From Osedax fenrisi (taxonomy: Eukaryota; Annelida; Polychaeta; Sabellida; Siboglinidae), in contig OZ025242.1 of the NCBI GenBank assembly GCA_964019155.1, positions 61,480,500 through 61,544,499 on the forward strand: a stretch of DNA of 64,000 bases. The letters are read 5' to 3'. Positions 39,983 to 51,659 of the stretch are shown here, piece by piece. Within the stretch, counting starts at the first letter, position 1. Every line of letters begins with the position of its first letter. The position numbers were made by a program, and so were the translations under genes. The notes below the pieces were generated by a model. The model was not told the DNA's origin, made no database searches, and saw only the letters and a list, made by a program, of their open reading frames with translations.

Positions 39983-40915
39983 TCAACAACAAAATCGTAA
40001 TTTCTTCTTGAATTCATGATGACTCCTAATACGTCGTAATATCTTAGGAATAGAATTCCACAAGGTAAGAGCAGTCAAAATGAATGATATTTTCCCAATT
40101 ATCATCAAATGTATCTTCGGTACTGAAAACAAATTAGAATAGTGCATATGAGTGTTAACAATGAATGAAGAATTCTTCATTCCTATTTCTTCATTTATAA
40201 GTTTATTTATATATTTAGGCTTTTTCATAATAATAGTTTTATGATTAGTATTTTAAATTTACATATATTATCTGTAAGAAAAAAATTTGAGTCACCTAAT
40301 TTTTTAGTAATACTTATTTGGTCATACCTCTTAATATTAAAAATTAATCTTATAGATGATTTAATAACCCTATTTAATCCATAATAAAATTTAAGTTTGG
40401 AATTAACCCAGCAAACAGTAAGAGCAGCATAATAGCAGCATAACAGCAAATGTTTACATTGTGCTATTATGCTGCTATTAAATGTCTATTATGCTGCTAT
40501 TATGCTGCTATTAATTTGTAATGATATTATGCTGCTGTTATGCTGCTATTATGCTGCTATTAATTTTAAATGTCTATTATGCTGCTCTTCTAATAATAGC
40601 AGCATAATATCAGCATAATAGCAGCATAACAGCAGCATAATATCATCTCAAATTAATAGCAGCATAATATTGGCATAATAGACATTTAATAGCAGCATAA
40701 TAGCACAATGTAAACATTTGAGGCTCTAGCATTTGCTGTCATGCTGCTATTATGCTGCTCTTACTGTTTGCTGGGAATGAGTAAACTATTGTAATATTGT
40801 AATCTGCATTAAGTAAGAGATAGGAACAACCTACAACTAACTTTGCATTACTTTCACATTTGTCTTATATTAAATAGATTACAATTAGCAGATCTACATA
40901 GCGAAGTGAGTGGAT
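39983..40915 (-). pseudogene. CR1-like LINE fragment, interrupted by a MITE
   Basis: Minus strand: a stretch before the insertion includes AKLVVGCSYLLLNADYNITI. After it: NSKLKFYYGLNRVIKSSIRL, then (frame changes) SVPKIHLMIIGKISFILTAL...LWNSIPKILRRI, the RT C-terminal signature. The element at 40407-40775 splits it. Confidence 0.8.
40407..40775. mobile_element. 369-bp palindromic TIR element (GCAGCATAATA)
   Basis: Ends CCCAGCAAACAGTAAGAGCA and its perfect inverse TGCTCTTACTGTTTGCTGGG. TIRs continue ~45 bp, and the whole interior is made of GCAGCATAATA / TATTATGCTGC repeats in both orientations. Inserted in a LINE reading frame. Confidence 0.92.
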
Positions 40916-40920
40916 ATAGT

Positions 40921-41998
40921 TGGGGAACTTGAACCACTTTTTACATTTATGCTAATAATTAAAATTTAAATATTACTATATAAAACATATTATATTATTA
41001 GTATAGTATTACATATTCCATTGATTTTAAGATAAACAAAAACAAAAACAAATTATTAATTAACAAATAATTAAGATTATTAAAAAAATTAAAAGTGATT
41101 CAATTTACCCCATTTGTGGGGTGACTTGAACCACCATAAAATAGAGTTAAACTATAGCTATAACTATACCTATAGTTCTTAAAAAATAAGTATGTATATG
41201 TTTAATATTATAGTTATATATAGTACCCTACTGGTTTAAATATATAATATTAAATATTGCAACAAATTAAATATTATATAATATGTATTTAATATATTAA
41301 ATACAATTTAATTAACACGAATTAAATACTAAAATGAAATACAAAAATGAACAACATTATTCAAACGTTTAGTTGTATTACTTTTGATCAGTTCTGGGAG
41401 TATCATAATACTATCATATACAATTATAATTTATATTAATAATTACTTAATCTAATAATATTATTTAATAATAACTTATTATTATAATTTAATTATTAAT
41501 TATATGAAATTATAATAATTATTAATTTAATAATTATTTATTGTTAACATTTAATAATTATAATAATTTACTTTTTAATTTTGGTTGTTTATGGGTAACG
41601 TGAGCCGGATCAAGTTACCCCATTTTAGCATGTTCAAGTTACCCCTTTTACATATTTTATTTAATTATATATTTTAAATAATTAAAAAGAATAATTTTTA
41701 ATTATTTTATAAAGCATATATATATGCTTAAATATGTACTTATCTACACTATTAATATGTTCTAAGATTATGCTCAAATTAAATATAATAAATTAATATA
41801 ATCGTATATATTTACATTTTCTTGTAATAAACTATAAATTTAAATATAAAATTAATTAAGTATATTTAAAATAAACAAATTTATTTGTTGTATTTATATT
41901 TAAAATATAAATATCCCGTATGTATTTCATAATTTTTGTTTATGCAGAAGTGTTGATATTGGAGGTGTTTCAAGTTACCCGCAGGCTCAAGTTCCCCC
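40921..41998. mobile_element. ~1.1-kb TIR element, ends TGGGGAACTTGAACC
   Basis: Left TGGGGAACTTGAACCAC; right inverted GGCTCAAGTTCCCCCA. Internal inverted copies: TTTACCCCATTTGTGGGGTG/ACTTGAACC (41103), TCAAGTTACCCC (41610, 41632). No coding capacity. The right part (from 41716) is part of a larger direct duplication. Confidence 0.72.
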
Positions 41999-42064
41999 AC
42001 TCTTCCCTATATTCTAATGTATAATATAATATTACTCCAAGAAATATAACACAGTCACTTGTAG

Positions 42065-42104
42065 GCATAGATTTATAGTTTACATGTAAACTATAAATCT
42101 ATGC
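42065..42104. repeat. Perfect 40-bp palindrome
   Basis: GCATAGATTTATAGTTTACA and its exact inverse, no loop. The copy at 44409-44448 is identical. Confidence 0.97.
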
Positions 42105-42109
42105 TTGTA

Positions 42110-42411
42110 GGTAATATAGTAGGACAAATAAAATGTTTAATGGTAGGTTAATAATATTAATTAGTTTAGTTTTAGAAGAGTTAGAAAAAATGTTATAGAG
42201 AATAAGTCACTTTCTTACATTTAAAGCACACACTGTTAACTTATTAGACACATTAATACTACAAGTAAGACATTTCCAGTATAACTGAATATCATAAGCA
42301 TATATGATATAGTTTATATTAGGAAAGTGTTTAATAACTTTAGAGTGAGGAAGAATATAAATAATAAATAATAATGGGACTAATACAGATCCTTACAGAA
42401 CACCATATATT
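42110..42411 (-). pseudogene. CR1-like LINE, RT catalytic region
   Basis: Minus strand: GSVLVPLLFIIYIL preceded by GVL* (family GVPQGS), then YIIYAYDIQLY, a decayed Y(A/V)DD box, and NKLTVCALNVRK. Probably the same LINE insertion as 39983-40915, split by the TIR element. Copied in block A' (44455-44755). Confidence 0.75.
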
Positions 42412-42505
42412 CAGGGGCAGATACAGGGGGATAGAGGGCTATAGCCCCCCTCATGATTGTAAAATAGAGGATGTGGTTAAATCAGCAAAACCTCCAATAT
42501 AAATG
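42412..42505 (+). mobile_element. hAT left-end fragment (copy in block A)
   Basis: CAGGGGCAGATACAGGGGG and GGGCTATAGCCCCCC, typical of hAT elements of the ZMYM/THAP12-like group. Cut off after ~94 bp where block B begins. Confidence 0.6.
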
Positions 42506-44057
42506 TTAATATATGTTAATGAAACTAAACAGTTGTAATACGTTAAGGGCAGACATCAGGTTGGCTGGCTGGCTGGTTATGTCTGGTTTTATTTTTATTG
42601 CATATTTCTTAAGTTTAGTATGTTAATTTTCAATGTGTGAAATATTTCTATTTTGATGAGTATTTCGATCATTATAAGGTGATCATTACAAGCTCAATCA
42701 AAATAATAATTATATGAAATTTATTTAAATATTATGCTTTTTTTGTAAATAAATGTCATTTTAGACATTAGATTATTTAATTTCAAGCAATACTTTTTGA
42801 AAACAAAGATATTACTATATAATATATAATGATTGTTGTTTACATATTTATCAATTTTTTAATATTAAAATTAGATTTAATAAATTTTATTTATATTACC
42901 GTCTATTATATATTATCATTATAATATACGATATTTGGTCAAATTAATTCTATACACAAATATATTGAAATCAAATGATTGATTCAAAAATATCATAAAT
43001 TATGAACATAGTGAGAGAATTTAAGTAATTTATTAGATCTATGGGATTGTTAACTTACATGGAGAGATCCCACAACACATGCATTTTGACATAATTACAT
43101 GTAAATAGACTATACATAGGTCTATACAAATATCTATTAATTCTATTGAGATAATTTTGTTTCTACTATATTTATATTATATATTGAGAACAATACTTAT
43201 TAAATGTAGTATATCATATTATACATATACTTATAAATATAAATAACATATTGTTAAGTTGTGATATTTTTATAGAAATTGTTCTTTAGCTACAATAGTT
43301 TATCTGGAAAATGCTATATGCATACAGTGTATACTCTACACACATAATGATATATTGTTGTCATAAAATAAATATGTTATTTATTATTTTCTAACATATG
43401 CTTACACATTTTATATGAATTATAAACTTTTTTCGTGTGTGATTTTGTCAATGGTACTAAAAAACATATTATAAATTAGTAATATGGAGTACAAACAAAA
43501 TTAATTATTAATTTATACGATTTACGACACTTACTAATTAAGTTCGATAATATTGAACAAAATATGAATTTAAACTTAAAAACAATGGTGTAATGATACT
43601 ACAATTCTGATCAATATACTATATAGCCAGTTGATATGAATGGTATGAGTGGTAGTGGCAAATGTTGTTGTGAAGGTATATGGTCAAATACTTAAATAGT
43701 AAATCGACTAACTTTCATGTCGGTTTGATCTAACAATGGAAGCAGACTTCGGTTCTTGATGTCCGATTGAATTTGAACATTGATAGCGATGTCGTTACAT
43801 TGTACCACCTGTCAATCATTGTCATATGATACATTAACATAATGACTTAACTAATTAGTCAAACATATCATCATAATAGGTAATTCAAACTACAATATGT
43901 ATGTATTTATATTCATGTTTTATTATAATAATATAAAGTATTATTACAAATTAATGGGTTATTATATATATTTATATATAAAACAGTCTGTATAAAATGT
44001 CATTCTTATTTGTATAATATAAATTATATTTATATATAAATATATATACATATATAT
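42506..44057. repeat. Block B (solo copy)
   Basis: Matches 55578-57130 directly and the inverse of 60093-61650. Begins TTAATATATGTTAATGAAAC and ends at an (AT)n run. Contains one host-gene exon (43713-43808, minus). Confidence 0.93.
43713..43808 (-). CDS. Exon B of an unidentified gene (solo copy)
   Basis: 32 codons, phase 0 to 0: VVQCNDIAINVQIQSDIKNR, then SLLPLLDQTDMK. Acceptor attgacag, donor gttagt, the same donor style as the FASTK gene. Identical exons at 56782-56877 (minus) and 60348-60443 (plus). The solo copy has no visible neighbouring exons of the same gene, so it is probably a non-functional copy. Confidence 0.55.
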
Positions 44058-44848
44058 ATATATATATATGCTTAAATATGTACTTATCTACACTATTAAT
44101 ATGTTCTAAGATTATGCTCAAATTAAATATAATAAATTAATATAATCGTATATATTTACATTTTCTTGTAATAAACTATAAATTTAAATATAAAATTAAT
44201 TAAGTATATTTAAAATAAACAAATTTATTTGTTGTATTTATATTTAAAATATAAATATCCCGTATGTATTTCATAATTTTTGTTTATGCAGAAGTGTTGA
44301 TATTGGAGGTGTTTCAAGTTACCCGCAGGCTCAAGTTCCCCCACTCTTCCCTATATTCTAATGTATAATATAATATTACTCCAAGAAATATAACACAGTC
44401 ACTTGTAGGCATAGATTTATAGTTTACATGTAAACTATAAATCTATGCTTGTAGGTAATATAGTAGGACAAATAAAATGTTTAATGGTAGGTTAATAATA
44501 TTAATTAGTTTAGTTTTAGAAGAGTTAGAAAAAATGTTATAGAGAATAAGTCACTTTCTTACATTTAAAGCACACACTGTTAACTTATTAGACACATTAA
44601 TACTACAAGTAAGACATTTCCAGTATAACTGAATATCATAAGCATATATGATATAGTTTATATTAGGAAAGTGTTTAATAACTTTAGAGTGAGGAAGAAT
44701 ATAAATAATAAATAATAATGGGACTAATACAGATCCTTACAGAACACCATATATTCAGGGGCAGATACAGGGGGATAGAGGGCTATAGCCCCCCTCATGA
44801 TTGTAAAATAGAGGATGTGGTTAAATCAGCAAAACCTCCAATATAAAT
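44058..44848. repeat. Duplicated block A' (copy 2)
   Basis: Direct repeat of 41716-42505. After it the hAT element continues into its transposase region, so this copy has the ancestral right-hand junction. Confidence 0.92.
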
Positions 44849-45960
44849 GATAGGTAAGTTTATAGTATAAACTTTATAAATATTTTATAATGAATTAACA
44901 AGTAAAACACACGAAGAAAAATATATTCTGCTAAAAAAATACTCGCACAACAATCCATCAAAGATCATGTTTTTAAACATCATAAAGAAAATGAAATATT
45001 CGTACATTTCTAATCAAGTTATTACACACATACTCTTGATTATCCTACAGTGAATCTTTAAATGGCGTATTGTGTATACCATGTATTTTTCATTTGAAAA
45101 TTAATCACAATCAAGTTGGAAAATTATTCAATTCGCCCTTGATTAAGTTTAAAGATGCGATTGCTGATTTTAGAAAACATGAATTTACTATTTAGTAAAT
45201 AGTATTTACCACAATATTTCTTTGGAAGAAAATTCTCATTTTATTGGATTGATAGAAAATTGAAAGAAAGAAGCAATCAGCTATAATGTAAGTCAACAAT
45301 TCCATATATAAGCAAATTTAATGCAACAGAGCAAAATGGTTATACTACTACTACTACTACTAATGCTGCACTATTTTTTATTTGGTTATAGTTATACAAA
45401 CAGTTCTCAGATAACTCCGACAACTACGCTACGCCATACTCTTAATATCATAATTTCTAACTACCACTGGTTTTCTATACGATTCATACTCACAATTATC
45501 CTGCTATTATTAATAGTACGCAGGACCGCCAATCTAATATAATACTACAAACTCATTTGAACACACACACACACAAAATACACTACATAACATATATCAT
45601 CTGACATCATAAATTATTTAGTAAATAAGAGGATGCAATCTTATAAATATATTATACTATCTTAATATACTCCTTAAAGAAATGGACTATAAATATATGA
45701 ACATATAAAATATATGGTAGGCTAGATATTTATCTAATTGTAGAATTTCTCTTCCTAATATACCTGTAGTAATGGCAACTAATTATACTTGAGAGAGAAG
45801 ATTCTCGAAATGTAAACCAATAAAGAATTTTCTATGAAATTATCTGACACAATAAACACTTTCAAGTCTGGAAATATTATCTTTCGAATTAGCTACTTAA
45901 TGAAATATTCTTGATATCTTGAAATCATTAAAATATAATTAAATACTACTGAGAATTATC
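44756..45960 (+). pseudogene. hAT transposase remnant (ZMYM/THAP12-like)
   Basis: Starts with hAT end CAGGGGCAGATACAGGGGG. Near 45020-45195 the frame reads LSYSESLNGVLCIPCIF (one stop in front, where the family has W), then a TTF-type zinc-finger-like stretch FNSPLIKFKDAIADFRKHEF. Near 45770-45900, ERRFSKCKPIKNFL and LSSLEILSFELAT follow the hAT C-terminal dimerisation motif, with stops. The middle is lost. The small frame at 45321-45542 is low-complexity Leu and is not called. Confidence 0.7.
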
Positions 45961-46267
45961 TAATTCAGAGTACACAAAGTAATATTTATAGAGAGAGCGA
46001 GTTTTGTAGGACGCTATTGGTAATACTACTTATATATTTATTTAAATACTATTTAAACACAATATTTAAACTAATATTTGTTAAATACTAATAATTAGTC
46101 AACTATATAAATCGATCTTTAGAAACTTATTATACAATATTGTGTATTAATTAATTATATATTGTCTTTATTAAGCATTGGTATTTTTCTAATATTAATT
46201 AATCTATACTGTTAAGTATTATTGAATTCTTAATGTTTGTATATTATGATAAGCTAGATTTATTTTT

Positions 46268-46500
46268 AGATATCTCAAGACATGATACTTGACAAAAACC
46301 TACTGCAAGGCATAGTAGAATTCAAAAGAAAGAGTTGTAGACCTATGAGATGCTGGAATGACGATATTCACTATTTGTCTGCATTATAAACAGGTGAATT
46401 TCTGGAATAAGTTGTTGATCGATATGAATGGAAGAAGTTGTTAGTTGTAATATCATATACCCCTACGATGAACTCATCATGGGAATAACAAGTAAGTAAT
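46268..46500 (+). pseudogene. RTE-like LINE 3' end fragment
   Basis: Reads NLLQGIVEFKRKSCRP, RCWNDDI, and ends PTMNSSW, aligning with HGYVEGERKRGRPKRNWMNDI...PPTMATSRD of the element at 15066-16395. Same AAGTAAGTAAT tail. Several stops. Confidence 0.75.
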
Positions 46501-46823
46501 TATTATTAAATTATTTAACTGTGAAATTTAAAATAATATTTTTAAAATGCCAGATAAATAAATTATATACTAAATATAAAAATTATTTATTACATGTTAA
46601 TTAATTAAATTAATTACAATGTATTTATTATCAAATAATATCTTTACATGTTATTGATGTTGTGAGGTAAGTTGTACTGGCTCAGCGTACACTATGATGA
46701 TGCAATATTCATATGGGCACGTTCAGTATTAAGTTAATATTAGGTTCAATATAAGTTAAATTTTCCTACATATTTTGTATACTACTAATATAAGTTTACT
46801 AATACCTACTTATATAAGTTTAT

Positions 46824-46860
<37 letters not shown>

Positions 46861-46889
46861 ATTATATTTAGATAATAGATATAAAGTTT

Positions 46890-47001
46890 TTATAATTTAT
46901 TTGTAGAGAGAAACATTTCTTCAAGGATATCTTGAAGAGCCTCAGGTTTCACATTCAGATCTTTCATGGGGCATAAATCATGATCCCATTCATAGTAACT
47001 T
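46890..47001 (-). CDS. Candidate terminal exon, unknown gene
   Basis: SYYEWDHDLCPMKDLNVKPE, then ALQDILEEMFLSTNKL and TAA (46892-46890). Entry phase 2 after acceptor acatag. Residue use looks coding, unlike neighbouring AT-rich frames. No partner exon was found upstream; it could be another gene fragment. I do not recognise the family. Confidence 0.4.
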
Positions 47002-47009
47002 CTATGTAT

Positions 47010-48295
47010 AACATAATATTAATTAATATTATATATATATATACATATAACATAAAATATAGAAATGTTTACTACCTATACATTATACTATGCACATATA
47101 TATATTGAGTGTTATATGTTATAAAGAATATAAAAAGTTAAATAAATTGATAGTAAAGTGTACACTTATAACTTATTATAAGACACATGTGGCGTTACTA
47201 GTGAGATTGGTATAGTTATATTCATTTACATGTTCTATAAAAAACTCAAAAATACTTAGGAAATATGGGGGATATCATTATTATTATATATGTTTAAATA
47301 TAAAAATACTACTTAAGCATATATACATATATACCTAAACAACAATTCTTATTAAATCATTTAGTATAATAATATGCATACTCTTATTATTAGGCATATA
47401 CATTTAATAATATATATATATATATATATACATTATTTTTTTGTATTTACCTTGTTTTCTTATTAATAACATCCTACATCGAATGCTGCTCTATGTTTGA
47501 TCTTTATGCTTTTCCTCTTTGGCGAATACTGAACACTAAACGTCCACAATAGCTAACAGTTCCAATGATACGCATTAAACTATACTAAAGATAAAATAAC
47601 TAACTGTAAAAAAATACACATGTTCAATACTTTGTTGACAACCACGTGACTTTAAACATAGTTCATCAGCAGTTCAATTATACATTTAAACTTAATAACA
47701 TACGCATCAATACATATATATATATATATATATATATCTATCACTTAATTACGAAGTACACAAAAAGGTTCGTCTTAGAATATTACTATAGCCAAACCCT
47801 AACAAACGTTGAACTATTAAATTTATTGGGTGATGTCATATGACCTATATGTCTACACTATACAACATGTACATTGTGTTGTAAGTAGTATATTAATAAA
47901 CAGATGGTTTCTATTAAATGCCCATAGTTACCATTATAGTTAATGTATACATACTACATTTATTTGTATTTAATTTTACTAAACATGTAATTCATCACTA
48001 AACCAAACCATTTTAATATATGTATTCATTTGTTTTTAGATTGAATATTTTATATATAATATATTTTTGATATTACCATAATTTGATGACATCGATTTGT
48101 TTTAAAAACCAAAAAAATACGCGAATACCACAAACATGAATAATGTAATTACTATAATAATTCAAGATATTATAATGAATAATATTTTGTTAGTAATTTA
48201 TAATTTTATTATATATTAATTATATGAAAATAATTTTATAATATATATTATTGTATATACATTTATTATAAATAAATGTAAATAAATTATTATTA

Positions 48296-48335
<40 letters not shown>

Positions 48336-48890
48336 TACTTAACATTATACCATCGATTAATGTTAATCATTCCTAATATTTAACTGAGTTGTAAAGGGTA
48401 TCAGGCTATCATAGGGAATTATTTTTAAAATTTCCATTTCTTCATAATAATGTTAGTTTTTGAATATTTATTTATATATTTATATATATATATGATGCTT
48501 ATATAGATATTTTAGCAATATGTAAATATAATTTTTTTAGAAACGTAATTATAATAGATGGCATAATAGCTTGAGAATAAAATTTAAATCAATTCGATCA
48601 AATATGAGAAACAATATAATAAGTAAAGAGGTAGAAACAAGTTTATTACTACTGAAAAATAAATACCAACATAAAAAATAATATACATAGTATATCTTAA
48701 AAATGCATAGTATTATATTAAAATTAAATATATAAACATATATGATGATATATATATATGATAAACAGAAAAAAAATAACGGAAAAAAGTTACAATAAAC
48801 AAAATAACGGAAAAAAATATCAGTAAAAATACAAAATTTAATTCAAGATATTAAAAAAAAATTAATTTTTCTTAGATAACTAATTCTGAT
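47010..48890. other. AT-rich DNA
   Basis: (AT)n runs at 46830-46856, 47411-47430, 47716-47737, 48299-48330. No gene. Confidence 0.6.
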
Positions 48891-48979
48891 ATTGGTTTAT
48901 TATAATTTTATATATTTTGTATTTAAGTTTACTAAATATATAATTCATCACTAAACCAACCCCAACCCCACAAGACCAG

Positions 48980-49373
48980 AGAAGCTTCTATTAGGGACTA
49001 CAATTTGAGTCGAAACTTGATTGAAATATACGTATATTTAATACCGATGTCGTTCGCTTTAAAGGAAAATAAGAATAATATTAAAACGTATGCTTTGAAC
49101 TATAACAATTGCATATATTTATCAAATTGTTGTGATGTTATTGGAGATATCTGCCTGATTCGTTTAAATACAAATTTCACTACAAACATCGATACATTTA
49201 TCATCTATACAAACGTGACCGAACAACTATGAACATGTGGTAAGCATATGCTGGATCGCCATATTCAAGATGAAATGGAATTCATCATCGAGACAATAGA
49301 TAATCCTAAATTTTATGAAGACTTAAAGAAAACGTACATACTCTACTCACTGATTAAGATGAAATATGGTTAA
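48980..49373 (+). pseudogene. ZW10-like C-terminal-region fragment (copy 1)
   Basis: One frame: EASIRDYNLSRNLIEIYVYL...ALNYNNCIYLSNCCDVIGDI...NIDTFIIYTNVTEQL, then TGA (49230-49232), then HIQDEMEFIIETIDNPKFYE...YSLIKMKYG and TAA. The 'NNC.Y......iG' block and the spacing to the following helical part match ZW10, a subunit of the RZZ kinetochore and NRZ tethering complexes. The in-frame TGA falls inside the alignable part and is shared by both copies. An AG acceptor precedes 48980. Identification is by eye. Confidence 0.6.
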
Positions 49374-49414
49374 AACGTGCACGTCCCCAATGTTATAATG
49401 GGTAGCGGGAACAG

Positions 49415-49638
49415 GTAACATTAAGAATGCCTCCTGTATAAGTGCCGATACGTCTGTGTCTTTTGCTATCGTAGATGGTGGAGTGTACGCCTGGGGAATG
49501 GGGTCTAATGGCCAACTCGGTCAGAAAGAAGACAATGATCTTCTAATCCCAACGAAAGTTCTCGGGAAACAACTAACTGACAGGAAATCTCTAGCTGTTT
49601 CAGCCGGTGGGCAACATGTTATCATACTGGCTAATTAA
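49415..49638 (+). pseudogene. RCC1 C-terminal exon (copy 1, intact frame)
   Basis: Enters in phase 1 after acceptor gaacag and ends in TAA. The last blade reads SFAIVDGGVYAWGMGSNGQL, then LGKQLTDRKSLAVSAGGQHV, closely following RCC1, the chromatin-bound Ran exchange factor. Only the terminal part of the seven-blade propeller is present; no other blades were found, so it is a detached fragment. The 45 bp before it separate it from the ZW10-like fragment. Confidence 0.82.
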
Positions 49639-50691
49639 TAATACACCGATGTGATGTAATAGTGGGCAATATACTTTTAATTTATTTTAATAACTATATT
49701 ATTTGTTTTAAACTTATTATTAAATCAATTATAAAACCATGTATATATATATATATATTATATTTATATTATATTTGTAAACCATTCAAAATGTCTTTTA
49801 ATTATACTTTTATAAAGTAAATAGTTAATTTAATAAAAATAAATAAATGTAATTCAAATTATGTAGTTTTTATATACCTATATTTATATAAAATTAGTAA
49901 TAAATGGGCTGATATACAGATATATATTCATAACTTTTTGTGAGTTCATTTCGAAGGAAATGTATAGTTCAATATGTACTATATATATAGATATTGGAGT
50001 TAATGGATCACCAGTTAGTAAGGGAGCGGTAATCTAAAATTAGACTTGGGAGTCATTCAATTGGTATTGTCATCATTATATTATTTCTTTTTAAAGTTGT
50101 TAAAGGAATTTTTCTACTCTTTCAGTTAGTCGTAAATAGGAATCAGTGAAGGTTTATCCAGTAAGTTTGTCATATCTAGTTATAGTCTAATTTCATATTT
50201 GTTTACTTTAAAATAAAGATGGAATCTGTAGCTATTGTTAGAGATGGTAGCCAGGGTATTAGTTTGTATGGAATGGTAATAAATCAGTAGTACTGCCAAG
50301 TATGCATACAAATCAATGGATTTATCAGTATAATATGAAAAAGAAAGAGTGAGGTATATACTTTTAATATTAATATTTTATTGTGCATCATCAAATATTT
50401 GTATAAATTTTAATAACCCTATGTGATACCTATTTATTATATTATAATTAATTTACTTAATTATAATTTTATTTACTTGTACTTATTTTAGATATCCTAT
50501 ATACCTAATTATTAATTAAATATTACATAATATTAGTAATATATAGTATTAATATAATAATCATTATGTGCATGCACATATAAATAGCATGTTATATATT
50601 AAATGGAAACGTTAAGAGTATATAGGTTTAAAAGAATTCCTACAATATTTTTTTAAGAAATGGTTGTAGGTAATATGAATATGAATTATAT

Positions 50692-50901
50692 ATGAAGGTA
50701 TTGACAAAGGTTCCGCATAAAGACAGGCATAATACTCTAACGGAGTTGATGAATGATATATATAGCAATCCACTTGCAGCTGAAGTACTAAAAGGATGGG
50801 GAATCGAATTTTCCAGAACATTACTAGATATGGATGCAAGAATTATGCATGTCGAGAAAATTAGTCATGGATCTAATACATATATATATATAGAAGACCA
50901 A
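50692..50901 (+). pseudogene. PIWI-like fragment (linker between PAZ and MID)
   Basis: KVLTKVPHKDRHNTLTELMN, then NPLAAEVLKGWGIEFSRTLL and DARIMHVEKISHG. The 'R...L..l...i........eL..WGi.f...ll...gRil..EkI..G' pattern is that of the PIWI clade of Argonautes. A single exon-sized piece lying exactly between the two tandem duplication copies; the frame then drifts into duplicated non-coding sequence. No slicer domain is present. Confidence 0.65.
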
Positions 50902-51000
50902 TCTGATATTGGTTTATTATAATTTTATACATTTATTTGTATTTAACTTTACTAAACATGTAATTCATCACTAAACCAAACCCAACCCCCATAAGACCAG

Positions 51001-51394
51001 AGAAGCATCTATTAGGGACTACAATTTGAGTCGAAACTTGATTGAAATATACGTATATTTAATACCGATTTTGTTCGCATTAAAGGAAAATAAGAATAAT
51101 ATTAAAACGTATGCTTTGAACTATAACAATTGCATATATTTATCAAATTGTTGTGATGTTATTGGAGATATCTGCCTGATTCGTTTAAATACAAATTTCA
51201 CTACAAACATCGATACATGTATCATCTATACAAACGTGACCGAACAACTATGAACATGTGGTAAGCATATGTTGGATCACCATATTCAAGATGAAATGGA
51301 ATTCATCATCGAGACAATAGATAATCCTAACTTTTATGAAGACTTAAAGAAAACGTACATACTCTACTCACTGATTAAGATGAAATATGGTTAA
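51001..51394 (+). pseudogene. ZW10-like fragment (copy 2)
   Basis: Same frame and same internal TGA (51251-51253) as copy 1, with a few amino-acid changes (e.g. PMSFAL to PILFAL). Confidence 0.6.
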
Positions 51395-51435
51395 AACGTG
51401 CACGTCCCCAATGTTATAATGGGTAGCGGGAACAG

Positions 51436-51659
51436 GTAACATTAAGAATGCCTCCTGTATAAGTGCCGATACGTCTGTGTCTTTTGCTATCGTAGATGGT
51501 GGAGTGTACGCCTAGGGAATGGGGTCTAATGGCCAACTCGGTCAGAAAGAAGACGATGATCTTCTAATCCCAACGAAAGTTCTCGGAAAGCAACTTACTG
51601 ACAGGAAAGCTCTAGCTGTTTCAGCCGGTGGACAACATGTGATGATTCTGGCTAAGTAA
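51436..51659 (+). pseudogene. RCC1 C-terminal exon (copy 2, Trp to stop)
   Basis: Identical layout to copy 1, but the Trp codon of the Y-A-W-G-M-G motif is TAG at 51513-51515, so this copy cannot encode the blade. Confidence 0.82.

Larger units (their letters stand above)
41716..42505. repeat. Duplicated block A (copy 1)
   Basis: Nearly identical to 44058-44848. Contains the right end of the TIR element at 40921-41998, a perfect 40-bp palindrome, a LINE RT fragment and the left end of a hAT element. Block B follows directly. Confidence 0.92.
48895..50669. repeat. 1.8-kb tandem segmental duplication, copy 1
   Basis: Direct repeat of 50902-52701, very similar throughout with scattered substitutions and small indels. 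Carries ZW10-like and RCC1 fragments. Confidence 0.93.

Noticed and set aside
45321..45542. 73-codon Leu-rich plus-strand frame, possible membrane peptide
   Set aside because: Its hydrophobic part comes from a (CTA)n run within a decayed hAT element.
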